Shown here piece by piece: positions 25,305-33,708 of a stretch of DNA of 48,560 nt. The first letter of the stretch is position 1. Each line of letters begins with the position of its first letter. Location: the NCBI GenBank assembly GCA_013141455.1, contig JABFQW010000139.1, positions 1 to 48,560 of the forward strand, written 5' to 3'. The notes below the pieces were generated by a model that was not told where the DNA came from, ran no database searches, and saw only the letters and a program-made list of their open reading frames with translations. Made by a program: the position numbers and the translations under genes. Source of the stretch: Bacteroidales bacterium. Its GTDB lineage: Bacteria; Bacteroidota; Bacteroidia; Bacteroidales; F082.

Positions 25305-26816
25305 ATGCACGCATTACTGAAATATATTGTCTTTTGTTGCGTCATTTCAGCCATTTTTCCGGCTTCAAACGGGCTATTGGCACAAGTATATATCAGTCCG
25401 GGTGCAGCGCTAACTATTAAAAATGGCACAAGCCTGTATATTGGAACCGATTTGACAATAAAATCGAGCAGTACTGCTTCAGGATATCTGGTTGATCAAA
25501 CCATGTCGGATGGTGTCGTAGTTACAGGTAACATTTTGATTGAGCGGTATTTAACTTCAGGAGGCTGGCACAATGTCTCAGCTCCGCTAAGTAATGCAAA
25601 CAGTTCCCTATTTACTGGAACTGATTTGATTTTTTATTTTGACGAAACCCTGGTACTGAATGATTGGAATTTTGGTTGGGTCTGGTATAGTGGTAATCTG
25701 TCAGTTATGCGTGGGTACGATGTTTTTCTCCCAACAACGCCTGTTACAACTCAGTATTCGACTTCGGGTCCCTTACAATTGAATTCGGGTTCCTATTCGA
25801 TTGGTGTCACCCTCACAACTATTGCCGATGGTGAAACTCCCAATCATAAAGGATGGAATTTATTGGGAAACCCCTACCCTTCCCCGGTTGATTGGTTGGT
25901 TGAATCGGCCTGGAATAAAACCTCTATTAATGATGCAAAATATATCTGGGATCCTGTTGGAAATATTTATACCATTTTTCTGGGAGGAGGAAGTCCGATC
26001 GGACTAAATGGTGGCACGCAATATATCCCTTCTAATCAAGGTTTCTGGGTTCAGGCCGTTCAAAATGGAAATGTACAACTTGATAATTCAGCACGGGTCG
26101 GTTTGACTCCATCAACACCTGATTATTACAAATCAACTGACATTGAATACCCTATAATCAGGCTCATTGCTAAAGGAAATGGATTTAAGGATGAAACAAT
26201 CGTTCGTTTTATTGATCGTGCAACCGATGAATTCGACAGGAATTTAGACGCTTTAAAACTATTTAGTCCAAACCTTCAGGTACCTCAACTTGCTTCACAA
26301 CTCAACAATAGTTATCTGGCTGTAAATACTTTGCATGAAATTCAGGAAAATTTAATCGTTCCACTCTATTTTAATGCCGGGCAGGATGGAACTTATTCGA
26401 TTGAATTAACTGAACAATCATCATTTATTTCAAGCATGATTTGCCATTTATTTGACTCAAAAATCGAAGAGTATTACCCCTTGAAAATTGATTCAACTTA
26501 TTCGTTTGATTCCAAATCGACTGACAATAAAAACCGCTTTTCCCTTCTTTTCAGTTCAGATGATAAACCCGAAAATATTAAAAAGGAGGATTACAAAGTA
26601 TTCACAAAAGGAGACGTAATCACAATCAATCACATTTCTGAAACCAATAAAAATGTATATTTTTCCATTTATAATATGGTGGGTCAACGCATTACGTATG
26701 GAAAACTAAATTTGCAACCGACTTATTCGTTTCGTTCAAACCTTCCGGCGGCATGTTATATAGTTGAGATACTTGACGGTAATTTGGTTTCACGACACAA
26801 GATAACGATCAATTAA
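25305..26816 (+). CDS. T9SS cargo protein, unknown function
   Basis: Secreted 503-residue protein. The signal peptide is MHALLKYIVFCCVISAIFPA up to GLLAQ. The N-terminal part has YISPGAALTIKNGTSLYIG, a short beta segment common in Bacteroidota surface proteins. The middle contains GWNLLGNPYPSPVDW and FWVQAVQNG, a module that often precedes type IX sorting signals. The last 75 residues form the sorting domain: TINHISETNKNVYFSIYNMV, GQRITYGKLNL and GCYIVEI-like AACYIVEILDG, ending in SRHKITIN. It should pass the outer membrane by the type IX machinery and be attached or released there. It begins 19 bases after the preceding gene. No enzymatic motif is seen; an adhesin or structural role fits the neighbourhood. 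Confidence 0.85.
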   Translation: MHALLKYIVFCCVISAIFPASNGLLAQVYISPGAALTIKNGTSLYIGTDLTIKSSSTASGYLVDQTMSDGVVVTGNILIERYLTSGGWHNVSAPLSNANSSLFTGTDLIFYFDETLVLNDWNFGWVWYSGNLSVMRGYDVFLPTTPVTTQYSTSGPLQLNSGSYSIGVTLTTIADGETPNHKGWNLLGNPYPSPVDWLVESAWNKTSINDAKYIWDPVGNIYTIFLGGGSPIGLNGGTQYIPSNQGFWVQAVQNGNVQLDNSARVGLTPSTPDYYKSTDIEYPIIRLIAKGNGFKDETIVRFIDRATDEFDRNLDALKLFSPNLQVPQLASQLNNSYLAVNTLHEIQENLIVPLYFNAGQDGTYSIELTEQSSFISSMICHLFDSKIEEYYPLKIDSTYSFDSKSTDNKNRFSLLFSSDDKPENIKKEDYKVFTKGDVITINHISETNKNVYFSIYNMVGQRITYGKLNLQPTYSFRSNLPAACYIVEILDGNLVSRHKITIN

Positions 26817-26973
26817 AAAGCAGTAAATCATGGGTAATAATCAATAAGCATTATAATATGAATAGTAATTTTCCGAGAGATTCACTAAATAAATTAACAC
26901 ATTCAACAAATAATATTTATCATTTTGACAATTAATACATTATCTTTGAATTGAAAACTTTAAAACAATTACT

Positions 26974-27783
26974 ATGAAAAAAGAGTTTACTTACTTTCTG
27001 CTGTTCATTTCAGCATTGTTTTCCGGATTTGCTATCCAGGCTCAGGAATTAGAGGTTACACCAGGTACCATGATGTTCAGTGTGAATGCCGGATCATCCC
27101 AAACGCAACAGGTATTTGTCAGAAATAAAGCAAAAACACCACAAAATTTTGTTTTCAACCTTGCCGACTGGCTTGTTGACGAAAAAGGAGAAACGAAGTA
27201 TTTTGCATCAGGAACCACAGGTCGTTCATGTGCCGACTGGATCACTGTAACACCAGCGCTGGTTTCGCTTCAACCAAATGAATCGGTTAATGTTAACGTG
27301 ACCATGTTGGTACCTAATGACAATACTTCAACCCGTTGGGCGGTGCTGTTTGTTCAATCAGCTGAGGAACAAACCGGGGCAAAAGCCGTTGATAAAGAAG
27401 TTCAGATGGGACTTCAGGTGGCTGTTCGTATTGCTATTCCCATTTATCAATCCCCTGCTTCGAACAAACTTTTTAAAGGGACAATTGAAGGTCTTAATGA
27501 GAAGATTGACGAAAACGGCATACGCACCTATGAATCACAGGCTATCAATACCGGTGATAAAATCTTAAACTGTAAGGTTTATTTCACAGTTTCAAATCTA
27601 ACGACAGCTGAAGAAATCACATCCACACCAGTCGAATTTATGCTTTTACCCGAATCGAATCAAAAAGTAAAATATACGCTCGATAAAGAATTAGCTAAAG
27701 GAAAATACGCTGTGGCTGCCGTGTTGGATTATGGCATAAACGATGAACTTGACGGCGTTCAAATTGAAATTGAAGTTAAATGA
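26974..27783 (+). CDS. Periplasmic Ig-fold chaperone-like protein (PapD/DUF916-like)
   Basis: Exported 269-residue protein; a chaperone role is inferred. A signal peptide (MKKEFTYFLLFISALFSGFAIQAQ) precedes an Ig-like domain starting LEVTPGTMMFSVNAGSSQTQ. Its second strand region VFVRNKAKTPQNFVFNLADW recalls pilus chaperones and the DUF916 partner proteins of Gram-positive WxL systems. A further block, LQPNESVNVNVTMLVPNDNT and RWAVLFVQSAEE, is also chaperone-like, and a second beta domain begins near residue 150 (VRIAIPIYQSPASNKLFKG). It lies directly before the MORN gene and the first Trp-motif subunit gene. A TATCTTTG -7-like box is at 26941-26948. The alternative is a simple Ig-fold envelope protein with no assembly function. 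Confidence 0.7.
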   Translation: MKKEFTYFLLFISALFSGFAIQAQELEVTPGTMMFSVNAGSSQTQQVFVRNKAKTPQNFVFNLADWLVDEKGETKYFASGTTGRSCADWITVTPALVSLQPNESVNVNVTMLVPNDNTSTRWAVLFVQSAEEQTGAKAVDKEVQMGLQVAVRIAIPIYQSPASNKLFKGTIEGLNEKIDENGIRTYESQAINTGDKILNCKVYFTVSNLTTAEEITSTPVEFMLLPESNQKVKYTLDKELAKGKYAVAAVLDYGINDELDGVQIEIEVK

Positions 27784-27789
27784 TAATGA

Positions 27790-28998
27790 ATGATGCTCAA
27801 AAGGGCTGTTTTTTTTCAGGTTTCATTCTTTGTAATTTGCAATTTACTTGTCGCACAATCAAATAAGTATATTGACACCACCTATTTTGCAAATGAAAAA
27901 AAAATAGTAGAGTCAGTTACATATAAATGGATACAAGTGCCGGATACCTTGAAAAATGGTCCGGCATTTTTTTTCTATCCTAACGGAAAAATAAAACAAA
28001 CCGGCTTTTATGCGTTTGATAAACCTGATAGTATCTGGAAAACCTATTATCTTTCCGGAAAATTGAAACAGGATGTTACCTATTTGAATGGAAGAAGGAA
28101 TGGATTTTTCATCAACTACTACGAAACCGGCAATAAAAAATATGAAGGCATTTATGTAAACGACACCCTGACTGGCATTGTCAACCTTTATTATCCGAGC
28201 GGCATCATGCAGGAAATAAGGAATTATTCGGGCAATAAACTCAATGGCATTACAACGGGTTATAACACAGATGGCACCATGATTTACCGTTTCAATTACA
28301 TTGATAGCATCCCAAATGGATTGTATGAAAAATATTATCCTTCAGGAAAGTTAAAAGAACAGGGAACGATTGTCAACACTGATTTTAATGGATCATACAA
28401 ATCGTTTTATGAATGTGGTGCAACTGAAATGTCGTATAATTACACGGGTTTTAACATCAACGGGCCATACACGGTATATTTTGAAAATGGAACTGTTAAA
28501 ATTGCATGTGATTATATAAATGGCAACATCGAGGGGCCGTGGAAAAAATTTCATCAAAATGGAACTATTGAAGAATCGGGTGATTATCTGAATGGCGTCC
28601 CGAATGGGAAATGGACCTATTTTTTTGAGGATAGCAAAATTTATATGGAAGGCAATTACCAGAATAACTTTGCAGAAGGCCTTTGGACCATTTACCACAA
28701 AAATGGAAATGTAAAACAAAAGGGTTTTTACCAGCAGGGAAAATCGGAGGGATTTTGGCAGTTTTTTCACGAAAATGGTGCTGTCAGGGCACAAGGCGAA
28801 TTTGTCGCAAATAAGTTACATGGTCATTGGGTACATTTTTACCCATCAGGAAAGGTTCAGCTGGATTTGTATTATAACGACAGCAAACTCGAAGGAATAC
28901 TTACTGCTTTTGACGAAACCGGCGAAATAATAGAACAATCTGAATTCATTGATAACCTGTTAATCCGTCAGATTAAGGGAAAATCGGTGAATAAATGA
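27790..28998 (+). CDS. Secreted MORN_2-repeat protein
   Basis: Exported 402-residue protein made almost wholly of MORN_2-type repeats, each about 22-24 residues with the core NGKxxxxGxYxxGxxxGxWxxYY. Around 13 copies can be counted, for example PNGKIKQTGFYAFDKPDSIW, LNGVPNGKWTYFFEDSKIYM and QQGKSEGFWQFFHENGAVRA. A signal peptide is present near the start (LKRAVFFQVSFFVICNLLVAQ), with ATG codons at 27790 and 27793 both possible. Some databases call such proteins YwqK-type antitoxins from repeat similarity alone; nothing here supports a toxin-antitoxin role, and the export signal speaks against it. It lies 6 bases after the chaperone-like gene and 10 before a subunit-like gene, so it probably belongs to the surface locus. 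Confidence 0.85.
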   Translation: MMLKRAVFFQVSFFVICNLLVAQSNKYIDTTYFANEKKIVESVTYKWIQVPDTLKNGPAFFFYPNGKIKQTGFYAFDKPDSIWKTYYLSGKLKQDVTYLNGRRNGFFINYYETGNKKYEGIYVNDTLTGIVNLYYPSGIMQEIRNYSGNKLNGITTGYNTDGTMIYRFNYIDSIPNGLYEKYYPSGKLKEQGTIVNTDFNGSYKSFYECGATEMSYNYTGFNINGPYTVYFENGTVKIACDYINGNIEGPWKKFHQNGTIEESGDYLNGVPNGKWTYFFEDSKIYMEGNYQNNFAEGLWTIYHKNGNVKQKGFYQQGKSEGFWQFFHENGAVRAQGEFVANKLHGHWVHFYPSGKVQLDLYYNDSKLEGILTAFDETGEIIEQSEFIDNLLIRQIKGKSVNK

Positions 28999-29008
28999 AA
29001 ACAAGGAA

Positions 29009-29581
29009 ATGACAAAAACATATATAGTAATTATTTTTCTTTCACTTTCGATTATTCGATCCGTTTCGGCACAGGATATTCCACCACCCAACCCCGGCAT
29101 GTCATTGAATATCGTTTCAGGCTATAGCATCGTTTTCAATTTTGATGAAATAGCCGAATATAAAGATGGTATCATGAATGCCGGTCAATCAACATTTATC
29201 CGGATTGGCTCGGTCTATGACTGGAAACTTCAGTTCAATGCCGACCAAAATATTTTTTATGGTGAAAATGATGGCACACACCAGATGGAACTCAATAATG
29301 TTGGGCTTACGATAATTTCCACAGGAACTAATCTTGATGATGGATCCAATATTACGAATTATGCCATCACGCTACCTATTGCGCTGCAAAGCGAAGAAGT
29401 TACTTTGCTTACCAAAGGAATCGACAGTAACCGTGGTTGGGGCTTGCAAAATGCTTTTACATTGAATTGGGAAATGGGTACAAAACGCGGTAATATGAAC
29501 AACCAGAGCATGCTTGAGCAGATGCTGAAAGCCGACACTTACAATGTAAACATCATATTAACACTATCGGTTTATCCGTAA
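29009..29581 (+). CDS. Small secreted Trp-motif protein, candidate fibre subunit
   Basis: Exported 190-residue, all-beta-looking protein with signal peptide MTKTYIVIIFLSLSIIRSVSAQ. It shares features with the proteins encoded at 32395 and 33082: an early YDWKLQFNA (SDWDLKINA and SWNLSISAV in the others), a later FTLNWEMGTKRGNMNNQSML (FNLNWTMGTMQGTMNALSIF in 32395), and a final hydrophobic strand ending in YP. Paired W-x-L type motifs recall WxL domains, but similarity is weak. It follows the MORN-repeat gene by 10 bases and precedes the kinase gene by 37. Subunit of a surface fibre is inferred from size, export, paralogy and nearby chaperone and barrel genes; none of these is proof. Confidence 0.72.
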   Translation: MTKTYIVIIFLSLSIIRSVSAQDIPPPNPGMSLNIVSGYSIVFNFDEIAEYKDGIMNAGQSTFIRIGSVYDWKLQFNADQNIFYGENDGTHQMELNNVGLTIISTGTNLDDGSNITNYAITLPIALQSEEVTLLTKGIDSNRGWGLQNAFTLNWEMGTKRGNMNNQSMLEQMLKADTYNVNIILTLSVYP

Positions 29582-29618
29582 ACTCACCTCTCAATAAACA
29601 GTTTGATCGATTTTTAAG

Positions 29619-31469
29619 ATGAAGAAAATACTTGTTGTTGACGATATCCCGCATAATCTTTTACTTGTAGAAACCATTTTAAGGAAGAAACTACCCGACT
29701 GCGAAATATTGTTGGCAGGGTCGGGTAAGGAATGTCTGTTAAAGGCTGAAATTGAGCTACCTGAAACCATACTCCTCGATGTAAACATGCCTGAATTAAA
29801 TGGTTTTGAGGTTTGTAAAATGTTGAAAAGCAATAAACTCACTGCGTCGATACCCGTATTGATGGTTTCGGCATATGGAAGCGAGCCGGGATACCGGGTT
29901 GATGGCTTAGAGGCAGGCGCTGATGCGTTTATCACAAAGCCATTCGATCAGGCCGAATTGGTCGCTATGGTAAAAGTGCTGATGCGAATAAAAAGTGCTG
30001 AAGATCAGCTGCGTAGTGAGAATAATGACCTCGAAACTCAAATCAAGGAACAACTTTACAAAACATCACAAAACGAAAAAAGATTCTTTCAGATTTCCGA
30101 TTTCGTAAGTGAATTTTTTTGGGAGGTTAATGAAAATCTGTTGTTCACGTATGTTAGTCCAACCATTGAGAAAGTTCTTGGTTACCAGGCCGATGACTTA
30201 CTTTTAAAATACCATCTCTTCGACTTTGTAAGTGATGAGAACCGTGAAGAAATGAAAAGCCGGTTTCATCAGATCGTTACTACGATCAGCAGTTTCGACA
30301 GCAATAAAATACTATGCAAAAATAAGGATGGTGAAGATATCTGGTTACTTTTGAATGGTTTCCCGATATTTCGGAAACCAAATGAATTATATGGTTACAG
30401 GGGCGTGTTTCAAAATATCACACAACGAATTCACGATGAAGAAAAACACACCTTAGTTATTAATACTTCAATTGATGGATTTGTAATGACGGATGCCGAC
30501 AACAATATTATAGAGGTAAATGAGGCGTTTTGCAAACTTACAGGTTACACACCCGTTGAAATAGCGAACCGAAAATTCTCTGAAATTGATATTGGCGATG
30601 ATTCATCTAAAAAACAATTGTACTTTGCCCGGGTCAAAGAAAATGGATACGATCGGTTTGAAACAAAATTATTACGAAAGAATCATCAAACAATTGATGT
30701 TGAGATAAGTATAAATTATTTAAATATCATAAAGAGTCAGAAATTCATATTTGTCAGAGATATTTCCGAGCGAAAACAAATTGAGGAAACGAAAGCCAGA
30801 AATCTTGAAATGATTCAGGCATATCAGAAAAAATTAAAAATACTCCATTCGAAACTGCTTATTGTTGAAGAGCAGGAAAGACAACGTATGGCTGAGTCAT
30901 TGCACGATGGAATCGGCCAAAGTCTTGCCATCGCGTATTTAAAACTCTCGTCCATTAACGATACTACCCAGCAGATAAAAAAGAGTAAAGTAATTTCTGA
31001 AACCCTGCAACTGATAAACCAATCGATCAGGGAAACCCGTTCACTGACCTACGATTTGAGCCCGCCAATACTTCATGAGCTTGGATTAATATCGGCATTG
31101 AAGTGGAAACTTGAAAAACTGAAAGATGAATTTGGCTTTAAAACTGCATTAAACAACAACACCGACCCGCTGAATATTAAGAATGAAACAGCTATTTTAC
31201 TCTACAGGATTTTTTCTGAATTAATAAATAATGTAATAAAACACTCCAAATCATCTGATTTGCAAATAATTATCAATAAATGCGATAGCGAAATCTGTTT
31301 TGAAGTGATTGATAGTGGCAAAGGTTTCGACCTGATTGAATACGCATCCAAACCTAAAGGATTTGGTTTATTCAATATCCGGGAACGAATCGAATCGATA
31401 CAAGGCCGGTTTGAAATAGAATCAGAGATCGATAAGGGTACCAAGGTTAAAATATTCATTCCGAATTAA
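29619..31469 (+). CDS. Cytosolic receiver-PAS-PAS-histidine kinase (HisKA_3, NarX/DesK class)
   Basis: Soluble hybrid kinase with its receiver at the N-terminus. Receiver at 1-120 with Asp8, Asp9, acceptor Asp54 (ILLDVNMPELNG) and Lys in FITKPF. Two PAS domains follow: about 150-265 (FFQISDFVSEFFWEVNENLL) and about 280-395 (INTSIDGFVMTDADNNIIEV). The HisKA_3 box is ERQRMAESLHDGIGQSLAIA with phospho-acceptor His429. The ATPase domain has ELINNVIKHSKSSD, VIDSGKGFDL and GFGLFNIRERIE. No membrane helix is seen, so it integrates a cytosolic cue and possibly phosphate from another kinase on its own receiver. The gene is adjacent to the NarL-type regulator, with the ATG immediately after its stop codon, and sits inside the surface-fibre locus. 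Confidence 0.95.
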   Translation: MKKILVVDDIPHNLLLVETILRKKLPDCEILLAGSGKECLLKAEIELPETILLDVNMPELNGFEVCKMLKSNKLTASIPVLMVSAYGSEPGYRVDGLEAGADAFITKPFDQAELVAMVKVLMRIKSAEDQLRSENNDLETQIKEQLYKTSQNEKRFFQISDFVSEFFWEVNENLLFTYVSPTIEKVLGYQADDLLLKYHLFDFVSDENREEMKSRFHQIVTTISSFDSNKILCKNKDGEDIWLLLNGFPIFRKPNELYGYRGVFQNITQRIHDEEKHTLVINTSIDGFVMTDADNNIIEVNEAFCKLTGYTPVEIANRKFSEIDIGDDSSKKQLYFARVKENGYDRFETKLLRKNHQTIDVEISINYLNIIKSQKFIFVRDISERKQIEETKARNLEMIQAYQKKLKILHSKLLIVEEQERQRMAESLHDGIGQSLAIAYLKLSSINDTTQQIKKSKVISETLQLINQSIRETRSLTYDLSPPILHELGLISALKWKLEKLKDEFGFKTALNNNTDPLNIKNETAILLYRIFSELINNVIKHSKSSDLQIIINKCDSEICFEVIDSGKGFDLIEYASKPKGFGLFNIRERIESIQGRFEIESEIDKGTKVKIFIPN

Positions 31470-32129
31470 ATGTCTATGAAAATAAAATTACTTATTGTTG
31501 ATGATCATCAGCTTTTCCGCGAAGGATTAGTCAATTTATTGGGTGACACCGAAGATATTGAGATAATCGGGCAAGCCAGTAACGGGAAAGAGGCTATCGA
31601 ATTGGCCGAAAAACTGTCTCCTGAGATCATAATCATGGATATTGGAATGCCGGTTATTAATGGTATTGAGGCAACAATCGTTTTGCAAAAAAGATACCCA
31701 GAGATAAAAATCATCGTGCTGTCGATGCATTCTGAAAAACATTATGTTAAAGAAATGCTTGAGGCCGGAGCTTCGGGCTATCTTTTTAAAAACTGTACTT
31801 ACCAGCAACTCATCGAAGGTATTCATATGGTATATGCAGGTAAAAAATATTTGAGCGATACGATCACCGAAGTACTCATTCATGATTACCTTGGTAAAAC
31901 CCCTGATTTAAAACCAATCTTACCGGAAATACCTCTATCAACCCGTGAAATAGAAGTTTTAAAACTTTATGCAATAGGAAAAACAACGAAAGAGATTGCC
32001 GATCAGATATTTGTAAGCATTAAAACAGTTGGGACGCACAAACAACATATTCTGGAGAAATTGGAGTTAAAGTCAACCACAGATATGGTAAAATACGCGA
32101 TAAAAAATAAACTGATCGAATTTGAATAG
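31470..32129 (+). CDS. NarL/FixJ-type response regulator
   Basis: Two-component DNA-binding regulator, 219 residues, partner of the adjacent kinase. The receiver at 3-120 has Asp11, Asp12, acceptor Asp57 (IIIMDIGMPVINGIEA) and Lys in YLFKNC. The C-terminal LuxR-type helix-turn-helix at about 155-215 reads STREIEVLKLYAIGKTTKEI, then FVSIKTVGTHKQHILEKLEL. The first ATG directly abuts the kinase stop; Met3 is an equally good start. A terminator follows, then the strongly terminated gene at 32395, so this regulator probably controls the flanking subunit and barrel genes. Its binding site is not identified. Confidence 0.95.
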   Translation: MSMKIKLLIVDDHQLFREGLVNLLGDTEDIEIIGQASNGKEAIELAEKLSPEIIIMDIGMPVINGIEATIVLQKRYPEIKIIVLSMHSEKHYVKEMLEAGASGYLFKNCTYQQLIEGIHMVYAGKKYLSDTITEVLIHDYLGKTPDLKPILPEIPLSTREIEVLKLYAIGKTTKEIADQIFVSIKTVGTHKQHILEKLELKSTTDMVKYAIKNKLIEFE

Positions 32130-32165
32130 ACGAAATGAAGTACCATATATATATACATAGAATAC

Positions 32166-32196
32166 TAGCCTGCGAAGCTATTGAACAGGCTTTTTA
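32166..32196 (+). terminator. Probable terminator after the two-component genes
   Basis: AGCCTG at 32167-32172 and CAGGCT at 32186-32191 form a 6-bp stem with a 13-base loop, followed by TTTTTA. It lies about 37 bases after the regulator's stop. Confidence 0.45.
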
Positions 32197-32329
32197 GCCG
32201 GTATTTAGTTTTTATATCAGTTTTTTTGAAGTATTCATAACTAAAAATCAGCATTTTTAACCTGATATTTCAGCTATAATGAAGCAATAATTCAGCATGC
32301 ACCCTATTCCCAAAAGTATTTCAGGTATG

Positions 32330-32337
32330 TACATTTG
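32330..32337 (+). promoter_or_regulatory. Candidate -7 box of the subunit gene at 32395
   Basis: TACATTTG matches the Bacteroidota -7 consensus TAnnTTTG and is 57 bases before the start codon. No good TTTG -33 box lies at the expected distance, which could mean that an activator such as the neighbouring NarL-type regulator is needed. Confidence 0.35.
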
Positions 32338-32394
32338 CTTTGTAATTTATTCATTGAAAAAGGGAATTAGGTACTAACAAAAAAACTAAACAAA

Positions 32395-32988
32395 ATGAAA
32401 AAGCTTCTACTCATCCTGATTGCAGTCCTGGCCGTTCAAATGGCTGGTTTGAAGGCACAAACGGATACAGACGTTGTTAACTTCACTGCTATTTTAAGTT
32501 CTGTATTAAATCTTAATGTTACAAGTGGCGCCGCTCAAACTGCCGCTTTCGATACACCAGCCGAGTACAATCTCGGTATAAACGCTGTTGGAACAACAGC
32601 CGTAACAATGGAATCTACCTCTGATTGGGATCTTAAAATAAATGCCGCCGATTTTTCTGATGGTGGAACAAATATTATCCCGATCAATAATCTCGGTGTT
32701 TGGTGCGAAGCCACCGGAACCCATCAAATCGGAACTGAAGTAACCTGCTCAAACACGAGTCTGGCCACTTCCATGGGATTAACAATTGCTGATCAAACTC
32801 TACTTGACAACGGAACCACCAACGGTGGTGATGCTACCGACAATGCCTTTAACCTTAACTGGACCATGGGCACTATGCAGGGAACAATGAATGCCTTATC
32901 GATTTTCGACCAATTGTCAAATGGTACAATCGGCGGCCTGGGATCTTATACAACAGTCGTGAATTTAACCTTAACAGCGTTACCCTAA
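32395..32988 (+). CDS. Small secreted Trp-motif protein, candidate major fibre subunit
   Basis: Exported 197-residue protein with signal peptide MKKLLLILIAVLAVQMAGLKAQ. The mature part is rich in Thr, Asn, Ala and Gly, poor in charged residues, and predicted all-beta, as usual for abundant surface subunits. Motifs shared with the proteins at 29009 and 33082 are SDWDLKINA, DNAFNLNWTMGTMQGTMNAL and the terminal strand VVNLTLTALP. Two cysteines (WCEAT and VTCSN) are 17-20 residues apart and may form a disulfide. It has its own -7-like box upstream and a strong terminator just after, so it can be expressed independently and at a high level. Major subunit is an inference; the exact family is not recognised. 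Confidence 0.75.
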   Translation: MKKLLLILIAVLAVQMAGLKAQTDTDVVNFTAILSSVLNLNVTSGAAQTAAFDTPAEYNLGINAVGTTAVTMESTSDWDLKINAADFSDGGTNIIPINNLGVWCEATGTHQIGTEVTCSNTSLATSMGLTIADQTLLDNGTTNGGDATDNAFNLNWTMGTMQGTMNALSIFDQLSNGTIGGLGSYTTVVNLTLTALP

Positions 32989-33014
32989 ACCCTTTCAATC
33001 ATGAATTTGTTGGA

Positions 33015-33048
33015 GGAAACACGGTTAATACCGTGTTTCCTTTTTTTT
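33015..33048 (+). terminator. Strong terminator of the 32395 subunit gene
   Basis: GGAAACACGG (33015-33024) and CCGTGTTTCC (33031-33040) form a perfect 10-bp stem with a 6-base loop, followed by eight T. It lies 26 bases after the stop codon and separates this gene from the next two. Confidence 0.92.
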
Positions 33049-33081
33049 GGCAATAACTATAATATATAGTATCTTTACGTT

Positions 33082-33708
33082 ATGTACGTTACAATCAAAA
33101 CAGGCTTGTTAGTTATTGCGCTCATTGTTTTTCAAAACAGTTTTATTAGCGCACAGGAAAATAATCTGGAAGTTCGCTTCGATTCGCGACTTGAATCAAT
33201 TCTCATACTTAATATGGATCCCGAAGCAATTGTTGAGTTTGGCATCAGAGAGATAAATGATCAGTTATACCAAATAACCAAAACACCAGAAGATATTAAT
33301 TTCAGTGTTGAATCGACGGGGAGTTGGAACCTGAGTATTTCAGCCGTTGAACCCTACTTTACCGGAACAAATGATTCATCACAAAAAATTCCGGTTGATT
33401 TCATTGGATTCTACATCGAAAACCGGGGAACAAACTGGGATAACGGATTGTTTTCGAATATCGCCAACCTAACCCGTGACACAGTATTATCGATGTCGGC
33501 CGACAGGATAACAGTATTAACCAATGGTAAGCGGGGAAACATTGGTGGAGCCGACAAAAATTCGTTTGTCTTACGTTGGAAATTCAATTATGAAGATGAG
33601 GCTGCCAAAATAAAGAAGTTTACCGGTATGAAAATAAAAGATGATTACTACTCTGGGAAGTTTTTCATCACCTTATCGGAAAGTCAGGTTCCCTGGAAAT
33701 CAGAGTGA
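33082..33708 (+). CDS. Small secreted Trp-motif protein, candidate minor or tip subunit
   Basis: Exported 208-residue protein with signal peptide MYVTIKTGLLVIALIVFQNSFISAQ. It is the most divergent of the three Trp-motif proteins: FDSRLESILILNMDPEAIVEFG at the start, STGSWNLSISAV in the middle, NSFVLRWKFNYEDE and the final GKFFITLSESQVP. Only the general layout and tryptophans are conserved. Its stop overlaps the start of the large barrel gene, so the two are translationally coupled and probably partner proteins. A TATCTTTA box lies only 5 bases before the ATG at 33082, so a leaderless transcript or read-through from the previous gene past its terminator would be needed. Function is inferred from context. 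Confidence 0.7.
   Translation: MYVTIKTGLLVIALIVFQNSFISAQENNLEVRFDSRLESILILNMDPEAIVEFGIREINDQLYQITKTPEDINFSVESTGSWNLSISAVEPYFTGTNDSSQKIPVDFIGFYIENRGTNWDNGLFSNIANLTRDTVLSMSADRITVLTNGKRGNIGGADKNSFVLRWKFNYEDEAAKIKKFTGMKIKDDYYSGKFFITLSESQVPWKSE

Noticed and set aside
27790-28998. YwqK-type antitoxin of a toxin-antitoxin pair
   Set aside because: It has a signal peptide and no toxin gene beside it; the label rests only on MORN_2 repeats.
33070-33077. TATCTTTA as promoter of the gene at 33082
   Set aside because: It ends 5 bases before the start codon, which would give a leaderless message, and no -33 box fits; kept only as a note in the gene entry.
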